From: Adiantum capillus-veneris
Taxonomy: Eukaryota; Streptophyta; Polypodiopsida; Polypodiales; Pteridaceae
Length of the DNA: 64,000 bases
Direction of reading: 5' to 3'
NCBI GenBank assembly: GCA_014529385.2
Contig: CM043947.1
Location: forward strand, 103,189,811 to 103,253,810
In this document: in pieces, positions 34,272 to 47,517 of the stretch
Layout of the letters: each line of letters opens with the position of its first letter
How positions within the stretch are numbered: the first letter of the stretch is position 1
The notes under the pieces: generated by a model
What the model was told of the DNA's origin: nothing
Databases searched by the model: none
The model's input: only the letters and a program-made list of their open reading frames with translations
Position numbers and translations under genes: made by a program

Positions 34272-37200
34272 ATGGCATCGGATGCTGGTATTGCTGGTAG
34301 TGGTGAAGGGAGTGCAAGCAATGCCTCGCCTAGCGGTGGTGAGAGCATGGACTTCTCTGGAGGTTTGTTTCCCTGCCTGCTCAGCGGTTTCGTGTACGCT
34401 TATGTATGCCGATAATTGTTGATTTACTTGTGCTATGCTGGTGTTGATTTTGACTGTCGGTCTTGGTTTCTTTTCGCTTCGAGCGATGCACTCAAAATGT
34501 TTCTTGCGTTGGTGTTCTTGCTGGTCCTGCTTTCTTTCGGCTTGGTGCACCTGATGAGGCAACTGAGCATGACATGATGAGCCTATTTCTCGGCCTTAGC
34601 TGCACTGCGAGTTTCAAGTCCTCAATAGACCAAAATATATTACTTGCCTATAGTTGTCATTAATAAAAGTAGTCTGCTACCCTTGTTCCCTAAGCCCTGC
34701 AGTATACTGTCAATCTCAGTCTTGGCCGGCTCTTGGTTATATGGAATCTTGCAACGAGCGAGCGAGAGAGAGAGAGAGCTGGACTAATAATCATCTGGCA
34801 CAGCATCTGTTGCTGCTCTTTGTCATGCCCACTAAAATTGTTTCGAGATTATGTGAAGTTCCTTTAGTCCTTTACTACGGCAGCAAGGGACATCAGGATT
34901 TCCAGCGCTTCGACAATGACCAAGTGGCGGCTGGCAACGACAACTGGCAAGACACGTTGCATTATTGTTCCCGCCATTTCAACAATGATGCCCAGCTCAT
35001 CTACCACTGCAATTACACATTCAATCTCAGAATCAACATCGGATTCGGGAGCCTGAAGCTTGACATTGACGATGAATTCGAACCCGGTGGCATTTATAAC
35101 CATCATTCTACGCAAGGGCGGTGCAATTACACTATAGGGGACATCGGCAAGTAAAGTTGTGAGTAGCATGAGGAGTGAACTTGTCACATGTACATCGACT
35201 TTTCCTCCCACTACTCAGCCGCGTCAACTCCTCGACTAAAGGATCAGTCATCGTTTCCATGTGCAGACCTTTTGCATGACACACACATGGATGTTGCAGT
35301 TCCAAAACTAGAACCCTGCTTCTTGCTAGCGATTGCTTTGCTTTCTCCTCCCTGCTTGATCTGAAGCTACTGAAAATTGAGAACATATCATGTGTTCTGT
35401 AAGTATTGCATGGATCAGCAAATGCCACCGATGCATCCTGTTCCAGGACAGCACGCTCCGACATTGTCATTGTGTGTCACAGTGAGTAAGAGAGTGAGAG
35501 TGAGATAGTGTGTGTGTGTGTCTTACGTCTAAAACATTGCTAGATCTTGTTTTTTAGGGTCCATTCAAATAGATAATCAGAATCAATGTCCAAAATAAGG
35601 TGTTTAGAACTATATTGCCCAAATTTTGACCTTGGAAATCAAAGGTTGAATTAAATTGAAACTGGGAAATCTACGCTTCAAACTGGGATATGTGAGCATT
35701 GATTAACTTGAGTAATGGGGCTCGGACGGTAAAGGATGGCCTTCATACTTTGCGTATTTCTGTTGGGATGGGATGGGTGCAAGCAATGTAGACTCCTTGT
35801 CAGCATGGAGACCATTGCAAGGCCATAATCATTCACACACCTAACTCCTTGTTGCCATACCATACATGTCATGTGTAGCGTATCACAAGAAGCACGAGAA
35901 TTCTCACAGCGTGACTTACCTCAACATCATGAGCTTCTGTGAGGGGGGCACCTTATACCTGGCTAGGTATGATTCGCGGCAAGGGGCTTAGCAGTAGCAT
36001 CATGCACACGCAACGGCTGTCTCGTATCCCACAGGCCCACTCTTCTTATCCTCTGGTTATACCTTTTCCGAGCTGTCTCTACATGCAACAGCTCACAAGC
36101 CTTAGCAAGGCCAGGCTCGGGCATCAGTCCTTCATTAGCTTTTGACTTATGCATGTCTACACATGCTCGCATTTCTCGCTCACCTGAGGGGAGTGAATCA
36201 AGATGCTCCACCTGACGCTCTTTATGTTCATGCTCGCTTGAGTAACTTGCAATGTTGCTTCCTGGCTCGGAGGCCTCCATATACGTTGTCTCTCGAGCAG
36301 AGGCTCATGATGTTATGCATTGTATGAAAAACATTGAGAGACTCTGTTTTCCTGGATGAGAAAATTTCTAAATCTTCTTGTGTATGCAACCTGGCGAGGG
36401 ATTTGAAACGTGACATTTTCCAAGATTAAATAGCTTGTTTGCTTGCTCACCCAAAAAGAAATCATATTCCGTGCAAGGTTGTTCGCATCCTTTTAATAAG
36501 TTCGTTTCCGCGCCTCGTTCTTCCTTTGCTTTTGCGAGTGTGCTGCTTGTAGGATGTTTTTTACGCTCTCTTTGCATTCCTCAACTAGTCAATGCTATGG
36601 TTAATTGGATTCTTGATTTTCTTTTCCTCTTGCAGAGCTGCGTAGGTTCGTTGAGTCTCCTCCATGTCCTGTAGGCAAACGTTCATCGCAGCGGGTGGTG
36701 TCAAGCTCTGCCGAGTCGCCGCCAGATCCGGCCTTTGCGGAAATCGCAAGTGGGAAGAGGTGTAGGCGTGCGTTGCTTCAAGGAAGCCCTTCTACCGATC
36801 TCGTTGGCAGTGCAGGTATGGCCGATGTGCACAATCATTCTTTGTGGAACAGCCTTAACGTGTCTACGGTGTTCTTTGCTATAGTGCATTATTTAGTGTC
36901 GAGTTGCGTTAAGATGGTGCTCTGCTTTTTTTTGCAGGCAAAGGATACTCTCCACTAGGAGAGGAGAGCGCACAAGCTCCGTCTTCATCTCAACAACAAC
37001 TTCCTTGCCCATCTCGTGAATTAGGGAAAGCTGCAGCCTCCTTTTCTGAAGTTGGCAAATCTTTAGCTGCTCAGAATGTCTTGGACAGTGGCAAGCTACT
37101 AGACAAAGGGAAAAGCTTGTTAGTCAAGGAAACCTTGCCACTATTCATGATCAGGGATATAGATGAGGATAGTAAACCTATTTCCATAGAGGGGAAAATC

Positions 37201-38428
37201 TTGAATTGGTATGGCACATACCGTTCCATCTCGTCTAGGCAAAAGAAAAATGCACATTACTTCAAGTTCAACATCGTCGATGCCGAGTGCATCGACACGA
37301 TCACGGTCGTCGTTGTGGATCCCTTCATTGAGACCTACACCAGGGAGCTCAAGATCGGCTTGTTCGTCAGGCTTGACTTTCCTCTTGTGAGGGCTAAAAA
37401 CCATAATGATGCTGAGTAAGATTTGTTCTCCTTGCATGTCGATGCGTCGACAACCATTAGACCTTGTGACCCATTCCCCGTTACTTTAGCTTTCTATCCT
37501 AAGACCAAGATAAGCACATTTCTTGCTGACGCTGCAATTTCAGAGACTACTAGCCCACGTCCGCCCTTAGCAACACTGGCGTTTGTTGTCTTGCAAAGTC
37601 ATAATTTCCATCAAAGCATTGGTAGTACATTTGGGGATTTGGTTGTTGCTGATGGCCCGACCCCATACGACAAAGCAGTTGTACATATTAGAAGCATTGT
37701 CTTCAACGTTTCTTTCTTTCGATATTGACAAACCTTTTGTCATATGTAGGTGAGCTTTGTCAACTCTCGAAAGCAAGACTACGATCGGGTCATGGCCCGG
37801 ATGGCTAGGGAGGACATTGTTATGTTTGTGGCTAGGAATATTGGCCTCTTTGTTGGCAAGGTGCGCACATTGTCTGTTCTGGATGTCACAACTTTGGCCC
37901 CCATGCGAGGATCACGTTTGAAGGAAGAATTGACCATAGCATTTCATATACAGTGTGAGACTCTCGGCTACAATAGAGAGGTGACTTTGCATGGTTTGCA
38001 CTCAACCGGATGAAGACATCTTTAGTGGTCTTTACTCGTTTGTTTTTTTTGTAGGTTGTGGGGACTTTGCGCTTTGTGAACTTCAATAGATCTCTCTTGC
38101 ATTCCCAGTGCTTAGTTTGTGACTCGCCGAAGGTGAAGAAGGTTGAAGGCCAATGTGTTGTTCTCTTTGCAATAAAGATCACGTCATCAATATGACGCTC
38201 AGATTGGAGGCACAGATTCGAAGCAACATTGACAGACGTGTTGTGGCGGTTCAAGTGTTAGGATCTATGGTGGATCGTCTTCTGGGTTTGCCAAGGAGCT
38301 TCAAGGAGGTGTACATGGAGAGCATTCCAGAGGCGAGGGGTATTTTATCAACATCTGTTGTCGAGGGTGTGTTCAAAACTGTCACAAATGGGTCTATGAT
38401 ATCTTTCACTCCTCTATTGGAAACCTAG
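34272..38428 (+). pseudogene. RPA-like single-strand DNA-binding protein of the Helitron, five exons
   Basis: Likely binds single-stranded DNA during rolling-circle transposition. Splice sites and phases agree for exons 34272-34362, 36636-36815, 36938-37707, 37750-37980 and 38055-38428, all GT-AG. Intron 1 is 2.27 kb and holds no recognised gene. Exon 3 begins with a disordered Ser/Gln-rich region, then an OB-fold-like segment (LPLFMIRDIDEDSKP, GTYRSISSRQKK). Exon 5 has a zinc-ribbon pattern (CLVCD, then CCSLC) and a helical tail, as in RPA70 C-terminal domains. Damage: a TAA at 37417-37419 in exon 3, with clear coding before and after in the same frame, and a one-base frame change near 38150 inside the zinc ribbon. 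The assignment to RPA is by fold pattern. Confidence 0.65.
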
Positions 38429-38639
38429 ATGCTTTGAGAGCATGTATTTGAATAGCTTTTGGCCTTTCACCACGAATAACTATCCTTCCTTACCTAGACC
38501 CCTCTGCAATCGATGAACTAAATTTTGGCTTGTCCATTGTATATCACGTTTTAGAAGAAAGTCCGTGGTGTCTCTCCATAACTCGCTCTCTAGTCTTCCT
38601 TCCTCTCCATCTTTTCAACCTTCCAAAGCACATACTTTC

Positions 38640-38641
38640 TC

Positions 38642-38722
<81 letters not shown>
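38640..38722. repeat. (CT)n microsatellite
   Basis: About 75 bp of CT repeats between the RPA-like gene and Rep. Confidence 0.95.
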
Positions 38723-38723
<1 letters not shown>

Positions 38724-38786
38724 ACACACGTACGCAAACTAACACACAAGCTGACTTAATGTTTACAATCTTTGCGTGTCTTTCCA

Positions 38787-41700
38787 ATGACTCACTTGGC
38801 CGAACACGATGTCGATACCATTTTCGCGGCACAGTTTCCGAACAATTCAGACATCTTCCTCGTGCTACACCATCTCCCAAACTCAACAGGTGCACCGCAT
38901 GACCTTAGATCAAATTTGCTCAACGACTTGTTTGAGAGCTTCTTGCATGATAGACATGCTATCCCGGGTGCATGCCTCTTCTTCCGTACTGATGGGGCCA
39001 CTAGCGCAATGACAGTCACAAAATTCTCATCTTTGTATTCAACATCCACCAACTCACTTGCCCTTAGCCTCGACATATTAACGGCCTTCGCTCGCTTTGT
39101 GACTTGTAGGTTAAAAGTGTATTTGAAAAGAAATGGAAGCGTGAGAACAATCATCTTGGGGATTCCATCGAAACCATTTCTTGCAAAGGGCATTCTACTC
39201 TCCGAAACAAGCAATGGCATCACATACCTTCCCACCTTCACAACATGCTCAAGCCGTGCACGTGTTCGATGGAAAGAAGATGAGGTGGCCACTTTGCATC
39301 AGCTATCCTTGTTGCATGAGGCTTTGCCAGATATTGAGGTCGTCCGCATGTTCCAAGCCAAACACCCACACACGTTGCACACAACCCAGGCCGTGAAATG
39401 CAAGCTTTCACGCCTGAAGAACAAGAAGGGCCTGGTCACCGGTGCTTAGATACGACGCACCCATGCCAAGTTGAGCAAGGCAATTAAGAGATACAACAAA
39501 AGCATCAAGGACAAGCCCATTACACCCTGCGAAAAATGTGGACGCTTGTTGTTCGGCCTCCAGCTAACACGTCAGCTTCTACCTTCAGTTGCGGAATCCA
39601 CTTCAAGGAAGCAAAGACGCTATGTAGATGTGTACGTCTGCAACTAGTGCAAGAAACACTTGACAAGCGATAACAACCACCTGTGGAGCTTGCAAGAGAC
39701 AGGGTTCAATCCAACACTTCCCTTTGTGTCAGATCTAAACCCCGTAGAGGCACGATTGGTCTCCATTCGTATTCCCTTCGCCAAGATACGTGAACTGACG
39801 TATGATGGTCAGTATGGGCTTAGAGGTAGTGTTGTCAATGTGTTTGCCAACTTGGAGAAGAGACAGGCTGTGGTGCCTCGCTTCATTGAGGATGAGGCTT
39901 CTGTCCTTGTGGGCATCAAACGGAAACTCAAGTACGATAGATGTTACCTAAGCGGTGTTGTGCAACCCCTGCTCACAATGCGTGCAACCACTACGTTGTT
40001 GTCCACACCACTCTACACACGAGAAGGTGTCACCATCAATGACAGGTGGCTTGCACACCTTTCCAGTCTAAGTATGGCTCCTGCAAATACCCTTAACGAC
40101 AATACGCACGATGTTGAGCTTGAGGATGATCAGACTGATGTCATGCTTCATGGGGTCACAAGTGCGGCAGAGGTTGTCGACTATAGTGGCAAGATTCTTC
40201 ATGTTGCTCCTTGCGAGGGCAATTCACCGTTGAGCATCTTCACAGACGAGTATTGCGAGGAGTTGAGCTTCCCAAATCTTTTCTTCGGGTCCCCTAGAAG
40301 ATATAGGGAGGCCGCAACCAAAGATTATCAAACGATCGCAAAGTAGGAGCTCCTAAACGTCGATAGAAGATTCTCCCTGGACATCGATAATTTATTTTTC
40401 AAGTCTATCAAAATCATGTCGCAACAAGTTGCTTCCTCTGTTTGGGTGCAAATGCACAAGGGAAAGCTAGGAGGTGCAGTGCTAACTGCAAGGCAAGTTG
40501 TAGAAGACACAAACATAGATAGGCTTCTCAACTCAAGATTAGGCTTTAGAGACTTCGAGGCGCTACGAACATCCCCCGACTACAAGGAAAAGATGAAAAA
40601 AAATGTCTTCGCAATGATCCGGCAACTTGGACCGCCTACATTTTTTGTCACGTTCTCCTCCACAGAACGAAGATGGAAAGAGCTTCTTGCTGCAACATCG
40701 CCTCATTCGTGCCGATCCCATTACAACTGCTCGTTTCTACATCAATAGGTTCAACGCAATGAAACGGTTGTTGCGCACTGATTCCTCCATATGTGGCAAA
40801 ATACGAGACTTCTTTTTCATCACGGAGTTCCAAAGTTGCGGTAGCCAACATGATCATGGTTTATTGTGGCTAGAAAATGCTCCATCACTCACAACACACT
40901 CAGATCAAGATATTGTATTATTTCTAGATACCCACATTAGCACAGATAGATCCATCTTTCCCAATGACCTTTCTGAAGCTTACAAGCACAAGCATCATAA
41001 GACTTGCCAAAAGAAGAGCAAAAGTTGCCGTTTTGGATTTCCACGTTTTCCCATGCCATTCACAACTATTATCCGACAAGGAATACTTGAGGAAAACATA
41101 GCTAGACAAGGAAAGCTTTACTTGCAACAAATCGAAAAACAACTGAGCCAAATTGATTTACAAAATGCCCCTACATTTGAAGAATGGCTAGAACAAGTAC
41201 AACTCTCCATGGAACAGTACTTGCTTGCATTGCAAGCAACTATCTCAACACCCACTATTTTCCTCAAGCGCAAACCAAGCGATATATTCACAAACAACTT
41301 CAACAAATCAATAGCTTCACTTTGGAATGCAAATACAGATATACAACTCGTGCTAAATGCACATCGAGCTGCGAGCTATTGCACCTCATACATGACAAAA
41401 ATGGACAATACATTAATAGGAGCAATCAAGTCACAAGTTGATCGCTATGTCGCAAACAATGCAACAACGTTGGAGAGACTACGAAAAGTTGGTAGCACAA
41501 TCCTCAACACACAGCAAATTAGTTCACAGCAAGCTGCTTACATATGTCTCTCGCTTCCATTGCATAGCTCCTCTAGAGAATTCATATACATAAATACTAA
41601 CCCACCTGAAGAGCGTGCTCTCATTCTCAAAAAGAAGAACGCCCTGCAAAAAATGCACCCCCACACAACAAAAATCTTCTCTGCCTCCATCATTGACAAA

Positions 41701-42203
41701 TATGACTCCAGACCACACTCGTTCTTTGCCATGTGCTTGGCCAAGTTCGCTTTCACAACCAAAAATCCCTCTAGGCCTGACAAGTTGCTGCAGAGGGCAC
41801 GCATCGTACGGTACGTTAGATACAATAAAGCCAAAGACCCTGACAACCACTATAGAGAACAATGCCTTCTCTTCTTGCCGTGGTCAAGGCATGAGAATGA
41901 GCACCTACCCGAAGGTTCATCTTGGATCGGTGTCTACACTTCGAACATTGAGACAGTGAAAAACAATGAATCACAGTTCATTGTCGAACCAGCTCCACTT
42001 GATATGCTCGCAATAGCTATCACAACCTCACGCAACACGAGAAGTGTAAGTTCCTTGAACGATTCCAACAATGCCAGCGTGATGATCAACACCCCATCAA
42101 ACCAACCGACGAAGAAACCATTTGCTTTGCATTTTCCAAACATATTGGCATGACCAATGAGGATTTCCACACATCAATAAAGAAACTAAACCCACAACAG
42201 TGA
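38787..42203 (+). pseudogene. Helitron Rep (HUH endonuclease) part of the RepHel protein
   Basis: The ATG at 38787 starts MTHLAEHDVDTIF. The N-terminal part has a zinc-finger-like pair (CEKCGRLLF and a later CN-stop-CK), then LNPVEARLVSIRIPFAKIRE, a region common N-terminal to Rep in the Helentron group. Rep proper has FFVTFSSTERRWKELL, DPITTARFYINRFNAM and the HUH-type FQSCGSQHDHGLLW. The two catalytic tyrosines appear in SYCTSYMTK. In-frame TAG at 39447, 39645 and 40344 and TGA at 42201 interrupt it. Frame changes occur near 40660 and near 42070. The catalytic motifs are kept, so decay may be recent. Confidence 0.8.
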
Positions 42204-44274
42204 CTCATCCTCGATGATGTCATGCTTAAAAAATGCATAGCGCCATCGGAAAAGATACATCTCTTCCTCACAGGTGGAGCAGGCACGGGAAAAACATTCA
42301 CGTTGCTCTTGCTCGTCGAAGCCCTCATTCGTTTCTACACGCATAAGTCGGGCCACAATCCTGACTTTCCTAAGGCACTCCTGATGGCATATACATGCAA
42401 GGCAACATTCAACATTGGCGGTACAACTATACACTCAGCTTTACATTTGCCTTTGATAACTACGACACACACAAGCCTCAGAGAAGAAAAGCTAGATGCA
42501 TTGTCCTTACTTTATCAAGATTTGGAGCATGTAGTGTTTGATGAAGTCTCCTTGATAGGATCAAGTGTCTTCTTATTGGCTAACTCACATCTTCGTGCCA
42601 TCAAGAGAAAACACGACCAACCTTTTGGTGACCTAGATGCCATACTTTGTGGTGACCTCTGCCAAGCTAGCCTAGTCAAAGACTCTTGGATATTCACAAC
42701 CAAGCAGCCTCTTCTCAAGGCGGTTGCACCTTCGTACTAGCATGAATTCCTAAGTGCTACGAACTAACGATGACAATGAGACAAACCGATGGACAGTTTA
42801 TAGAGGTGCTCAACCGAATGAGAAATGGCTCACACACCAGCAACAACCTTGCATACATTAACAACTCCTTCCACAGAGAGCTGCCTGCTGACATAACCAT
42901 ATCACACCTATTCTACTCTAACAAGGCAAAGGATGAACACAATGAAAAGGTCTTCGCACAATTGCCCGGTGAGCCACACATATTCAAAGCAATTAACAAG
43001 CGTGCCGCCTCTTGCAACAAAACAATAGCAACTCCATTGGATGCCAAAAAAACTGCGGGTCTCCAAGAAACATTGTTTCTGAAGCCGGGCCTAGTGGTCG
43101 AGCTATGCGCTGGAAATCTGGACATTCCCGACGGCCTCGTCAACGGTGCAGAAGGCGTCTACAAGCTCTGCACTACATTCTCCAACATGATATGCCTCTA
43201 GATTCATTTCACCAACCCTAGCATAGGGCAAAAACAAAGGTACAACCACCGTCATCTTCGCAACCACTCACATTGCCTAGTTGGACGCCAATTCTCCGCA
43301 TCACACGCGAATTCCAAATTGGCAAGAACTACTTCAACACCCTCACACGCAAGCAATTCCCAGTCCAGCCTGTTGCGGCCCGCACGATTCACCGATCGCA
43401 AGGGCTTACACTCAACACACTAGCTTTCAACCCCAAAGGGATTAGGTCTCACGGCCTCGCATACACTGCTCTCACACGGATTCGTGACACTACAAATCTA
43501 TATTTGATGGAGAGCTTGATACCCTGCAACATTCACACCGACGCATCTGTCCTCAAAGAGCTCCACAGGTTGAGAACAGAAGCAACTTATTCCCCCGTCC
43601 AAAAGCAACTACATCTCCACCAAGATACACATTACATTGTCCAATCATTGAACGTCGTCTCCCTTGGAGAGCATGCAAACGATATCATCCACGACAAAAG
43701 CCTAATGGCCTCCGATGTCCTCTACCTACAAGAGACTCGACAACATGCGACAACCATTCCAGGCTTTCGTAGGATATCCTCAACACAACTACACGGCATC
43801 TCCATTCTGCATAAAAACAACCTAATACCTACACAAATACACATCTGCATCAATCAAACACTTGAAACGATCCATGCAACTTTCCAGTGCGCCAACAAGT
43901 GCCTAGCGACAGTCATTGCACTCTACAGGGCACCGACATCATCGCTCCCACGGTTCCTGCATAGCATCTCCAATCTTCTTGATTCAACCCGCACCATGCG
44001 ACCACTAATCATAATGGGAGATTTCAACATTAACACACTTGAGGAAACCAGCACATATAGAACCCTTTCCAACCTCATTCTCCAGCATGGTCTCCATCAA
44101 TTGATACACCATCCAACCACAGTACACAACTCTATGCTGGACCACGTATGGGTTAGCAATGACCTGTCACAAACCATGTCCGGCACTAACTATAACTACT
44201 GGTCTGACCACTCCACTACATACCTCCTCATCGCCAAAAACCGACCTTCCCTTGCTTTTTGCAGGCCATTGTGA
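42204..44274 (+). pseudogene. PIF1-type helicase fused to a C-terminal AP-type endonuclease
   Basis: This continues the RepHel protein. Walker A is FLTGGAGTGKTFTL and Walker B-like is VVFDEVSLIG. Later helicase motifs include RTIHRSQGLTLNTL and YTALTRIRDTTNLYLM. From residue 126 of the 43273 ORF an endonuclease/exonuclease/phosphatase-fold domain follows. It has NVVSLGEHANDII, the QET motif (153-155), GDFN (249-252), LDHV (289-292) and SDHS (311-314), so every main catalytic motif is present. TAG at 42738 and 43199 and frame changes near 42760 and 43240 break the chain. The endonuclease resembles those of CR1-like LINEs, as reported for Helentrons. Confidence 0.8.
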
Positions 44275-44389
44275 GTTCTCACCTTGTTTTTAATCATTGC
44301 CTGCATTGAGTAGTTGTTACAAGGTAAACGTCTTTTGTGTTGCATGACTGTGGATGTGATGTTCACTATTGGACAATAAAGATTTCAGT

Positions 44390-44640
<251 letters not shown>

Positions 44641-44799
44641 CCCAACCCAAATGACTTAAAGGAGGATTGCGAGCAATACTTAAAATGTAGGGGCACTGTG
44701 TTAGTCAGAAAAATGAAATTTATTGCTCTCACTATCCCTCTCTCTCTCTCTCTCTTCCCCACACCCCCCCTCCAAAAAAAAACCCCTCATAGTGTTATT

Positions 44800-44898
44800 T
44801 GGTTAATTTCTTTAAATGTTTCATAGTGTGCTTTTGAATCATCAAGCCTACTGAAATCGTGCACCGTGCAGCATGGACAAATATTATGCATTGTGAAT

Positions 44899-44940
<42 letters not shown>

Positions 44941-44948
44941 CATTGTGC

Positions 44949-45016
<68 letters not shown>

Positions 45017-45066
45017 ACTCAATGAAGCATTGGGAGCACTACTTTAAATAGGATAGGCCAAGCTTA
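44800..45066 (+). repeat. Repeat family unit 2 with (TG)n and (CT)n(C)n composite
   Basis: Contains TTATTTGGTTAATTTCTTTA, ATCATCAAGCCTACTG and GTGCAGCATGGACAAATAT, a TG tract, then CT and about 33 C. It ends AGGATAGGCCAAGCTT, which recurs at the start of unit 3. Confidence 0.8.
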
Positions 45067-45140
45067 ACCCCGGGGGAACGGATCTTAGATGAAGGGATAC
45101 AAGCAAAGAAAAGCATGTCATGATGCAACTTTGTCTTCAA

Positions 45141-45462
45141 TGTTGAGATGTCGAGCTCTACACCTTGAGCTGGCATCCACTACGGGTCTTGGCCGCTTAC
45201 GGCATTTACTCACTGGCGCGTTAGGTGACCGACACGAAGGATCTCTGCCAGTGATTCTACAGCTGGACTACACTTATAGTGCCAGCCTAGTACGCTTCTA
45301 GCGAGTTCACACTTAGTGACCGCATGTACATATGTGCTACTTTTCAGCTTTAGCACTTAGTCATTTTGTACTCTCTTTTCTGAGAAGAAGAAGAAGAAGC
45401 TTTCCATCTCTGTGTGCTTTGTGCTTGTCTTGTGTAGCTCTCTTGCATCCTCATTCTTTACA
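45141..45462 (+). repeat. 5' LTR of the copia element
   Basis: Starts TGTTGAGATG and ends TCTTTACA. Contains (GAA)n-like GAAGAAGAAGAAG near its end. Confidence 0.97.
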
Positions 45463-45474
45463 TGGTATCAGAGC
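45463..45474 (+). promoter_or_regulatory. Primer binding site, initiator tRNA-Met type
   Basis: TGGTATCAGAGC immediately follows the LTR. Confidence 0.9.
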
Positions 45475-45738
45475 CTGGTGCAGGCAAGAGAGGCTAAGAG
45501 AGCAAGAGCATCACAATCCCGTCGTTCGCAATCCACAACCAGATGTTTTTCGCACAAGTTTCTGAACAGGTCTCCAAAGTGCAGTATACAGAGATTTACT
45601 GTACAAGTACAGTGGTTGTATGTACGCTTGATTGTGGACACTCGTTGAGTGTAGAAAGCGTTACAAGAACCACGATAGCAGGTTTAGCAGATTTGCAGGT
45701 TTTTGCAGATTGCAGCTATTTTGTCTTAGTGCTTCAAG

Positions 45739-47517
45739 ATGTCTGACGGTTTCAGTCATATTGTTACTGAGAAGCTTGAGAAAAATAACTACCCTGCATG
45801 GAAGTTCAGAATAACAAATTTCCTAAAAGGAAAAGGTTATTGGGACTATGTAGAAGGAGACAATGAAAAGGAACTAGAGATTCCCGAGGCAAATGCTACA
45901 GCAAAACAAAGGAAAGCTTTGAGGGACTGGCAACAAGGCCAGAGCAAAGTGATGTATTGGCTTTCTATGAGCATCACAGATGGCATGATGGGCTATCTAC
46001 AGGATGCTGAAACCCCCGCCATTGCATGGAAAAACTTAGGCAGAGTGTTCGAGGTGAACACCAAGGCCAGGAAGCTTCAACTAAAGTCGGAGCTAAATCA
46101 GGTTAAGAGGAACAACCTCTCCATCAATGATTATGCTTTGAAGATCAAGAGTATCATTGAGGCTCTTGGATCTATTAAAGTCTCAATGGAAGACGATGAC
46201 ATTGTCCGTGCATGCTTGGATGGTCTAGGAGATGAGTATGTACATTTTAGGTCTTCCATGAATACAAGAGACGACATCCCCGTGTTCCAAGATTTGATTT
46301 CTATGCTTATTCTTGAGGAGAAGAACCTTGACACATCTTCTTCTCATGGCAGAAATAATTCTGAACAGGCCTTCTATTCTAACTCCAACAGAGGTAGAGG
46401 TAGAGGTCGTGGTCGAGGACCAAGGGGTTGCAGGGGCCAATTTTTGGAAGGTCAATCAAATCAAAACAATACAGGTGGCAGGGGAAACCAGTCTCAAGGC
46501 AGGGGGAGTCAAAGAGGTCGTGGTGCAGGATCAAGCATGCAGCAACATACTCCAGATAGTAGAGAATGTTGGACTTGTGGTGAAAGAGGTCACATGTCAC
46601 GTGACTGTCCAAAGGGAAAAGCAAGTAGAAAGAGAGAACAGGGCAACTATGCATCTACTAGCAGAGATGCAGATGACAGCAAAAACGAGCGCATGTTTGT
46701 TATGCAACATGTAATGAATACAATGACTGCAGAGAATTCCACCCAAGATGATGTTTGGTATGTGGATTCAGGTGCCTCTAATCACATGACGTCTCGTGGA
46801 GAGTGGTTTAGAGATATGCGCAAACCAGATGTGTCAGGCTATGTGCAGACAGGAGATGACACAGCTCACCCCATTGCTCATGTAGGGGACATACCTCTAA
46901 ATACGAAGAGTGGGAAATCAAAGTACTTAGCAGATGTACTTCATGTCCCAAACATTACAAAGAATCTTGTTTCTGTTGGACAAATGGTTGAGCAGGGTTT
47001 GCAGGTTCGCTTCAATCCAAATGGCTGTTATGTAGAAGATTTCTAGAATGGCTGTAAGCTGATCACAGAGGGCAAATGTGTGGGCAGAATGTTTACGCTA
47101 AATGTAGACATGCCTGAGGTAAAAGCTGCATTATTTGCACAGGGCACAGGTGTTGTGGCTGATGTTGACATTTGGCACAAACGCATTGGCCATGTCAATG
47201 AGCAGAGATTGCGCAGCATGCAATCAAAACAGATTGTAAAAGGTTTGCCCAAATTCAAGGTGGATGGTATGCATAAAGTGTGTGCAGCATGCCAGTTTGG
47301 AAAACAGTCAAAGGGCTCATTTCCACATGAGCGCAATGTATGTAAAAAGCCACTTGAGGTGGTGCACACAGATGTTTGGGGTCCAACCGATACTGCAAGT
47401 ATACATGGTTGCAGGTATTATGTCTCTTTCATTGATGACCATACAAGGAAAGTATGGGTTACTTCATGCGTAACAAAAGTGAAGTGTTTGGTCACTTTCA
47501 AGACTTCAAAGTCATGA
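45739..47517 (+). pseudogene. Copia Gag, protease and N-terminal integrase
   Basis: ATG at 45739 (MSDGFSHIVTEKLEKNNYP) starts a Gag of the UBN2 type. A Gly/Arg-rich region precedes the zinc knuckle CWTCGERGHMSRDC (Cys277). The protease active site is VWYVDSGASNHMTS (Asp343). TAG at 47044-47046 breaks the frame, with the same frame continuing (NGCKLI). Then come the pre-integrase region HKRIGHVNEQRL, the integrase zinc-binding CxxC and the first catalytic Asp in VVHTDVWGPT. The frame is lost at about 47458, where one base appears to be missing in the VWV/YFM region. Confidence 0.9.

Larger units (their letters stand above)
34272..44274 (+). mobile_element. Helitron-like element, Helentron-type, with RPA gene
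   Basis: An RPA-like gene (34272-38428) is followed on the same strand by Rep (38787-42200) and a PIF1-type helicase with C-terminal endonuclease (to 44274). The bounds given are those of the coding DNA. The true ends (hairpin and terminal motifs) were not found. Rep with two tyrosines plus helicase marks Helitrons. An AP-type endonuclease after the helicase marks the Helentron branch, best known from animals. RPA accessory genes are typical of plant Helitrons. Confidence 0.8.

Noticed and set aside
34864-35470. Open frames on both strands in RPA intron 1
   Set aside because: Pattern is suggestive of shadow coding, but no motif or splice support allowed a gene call on either strand.
38787-44274. 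Endonuclease domain as part of an inserted LINE
   Set aside because: It continues in the same frame straight after the last helicase motif with no tail or target duplication, which fits a fusion better.
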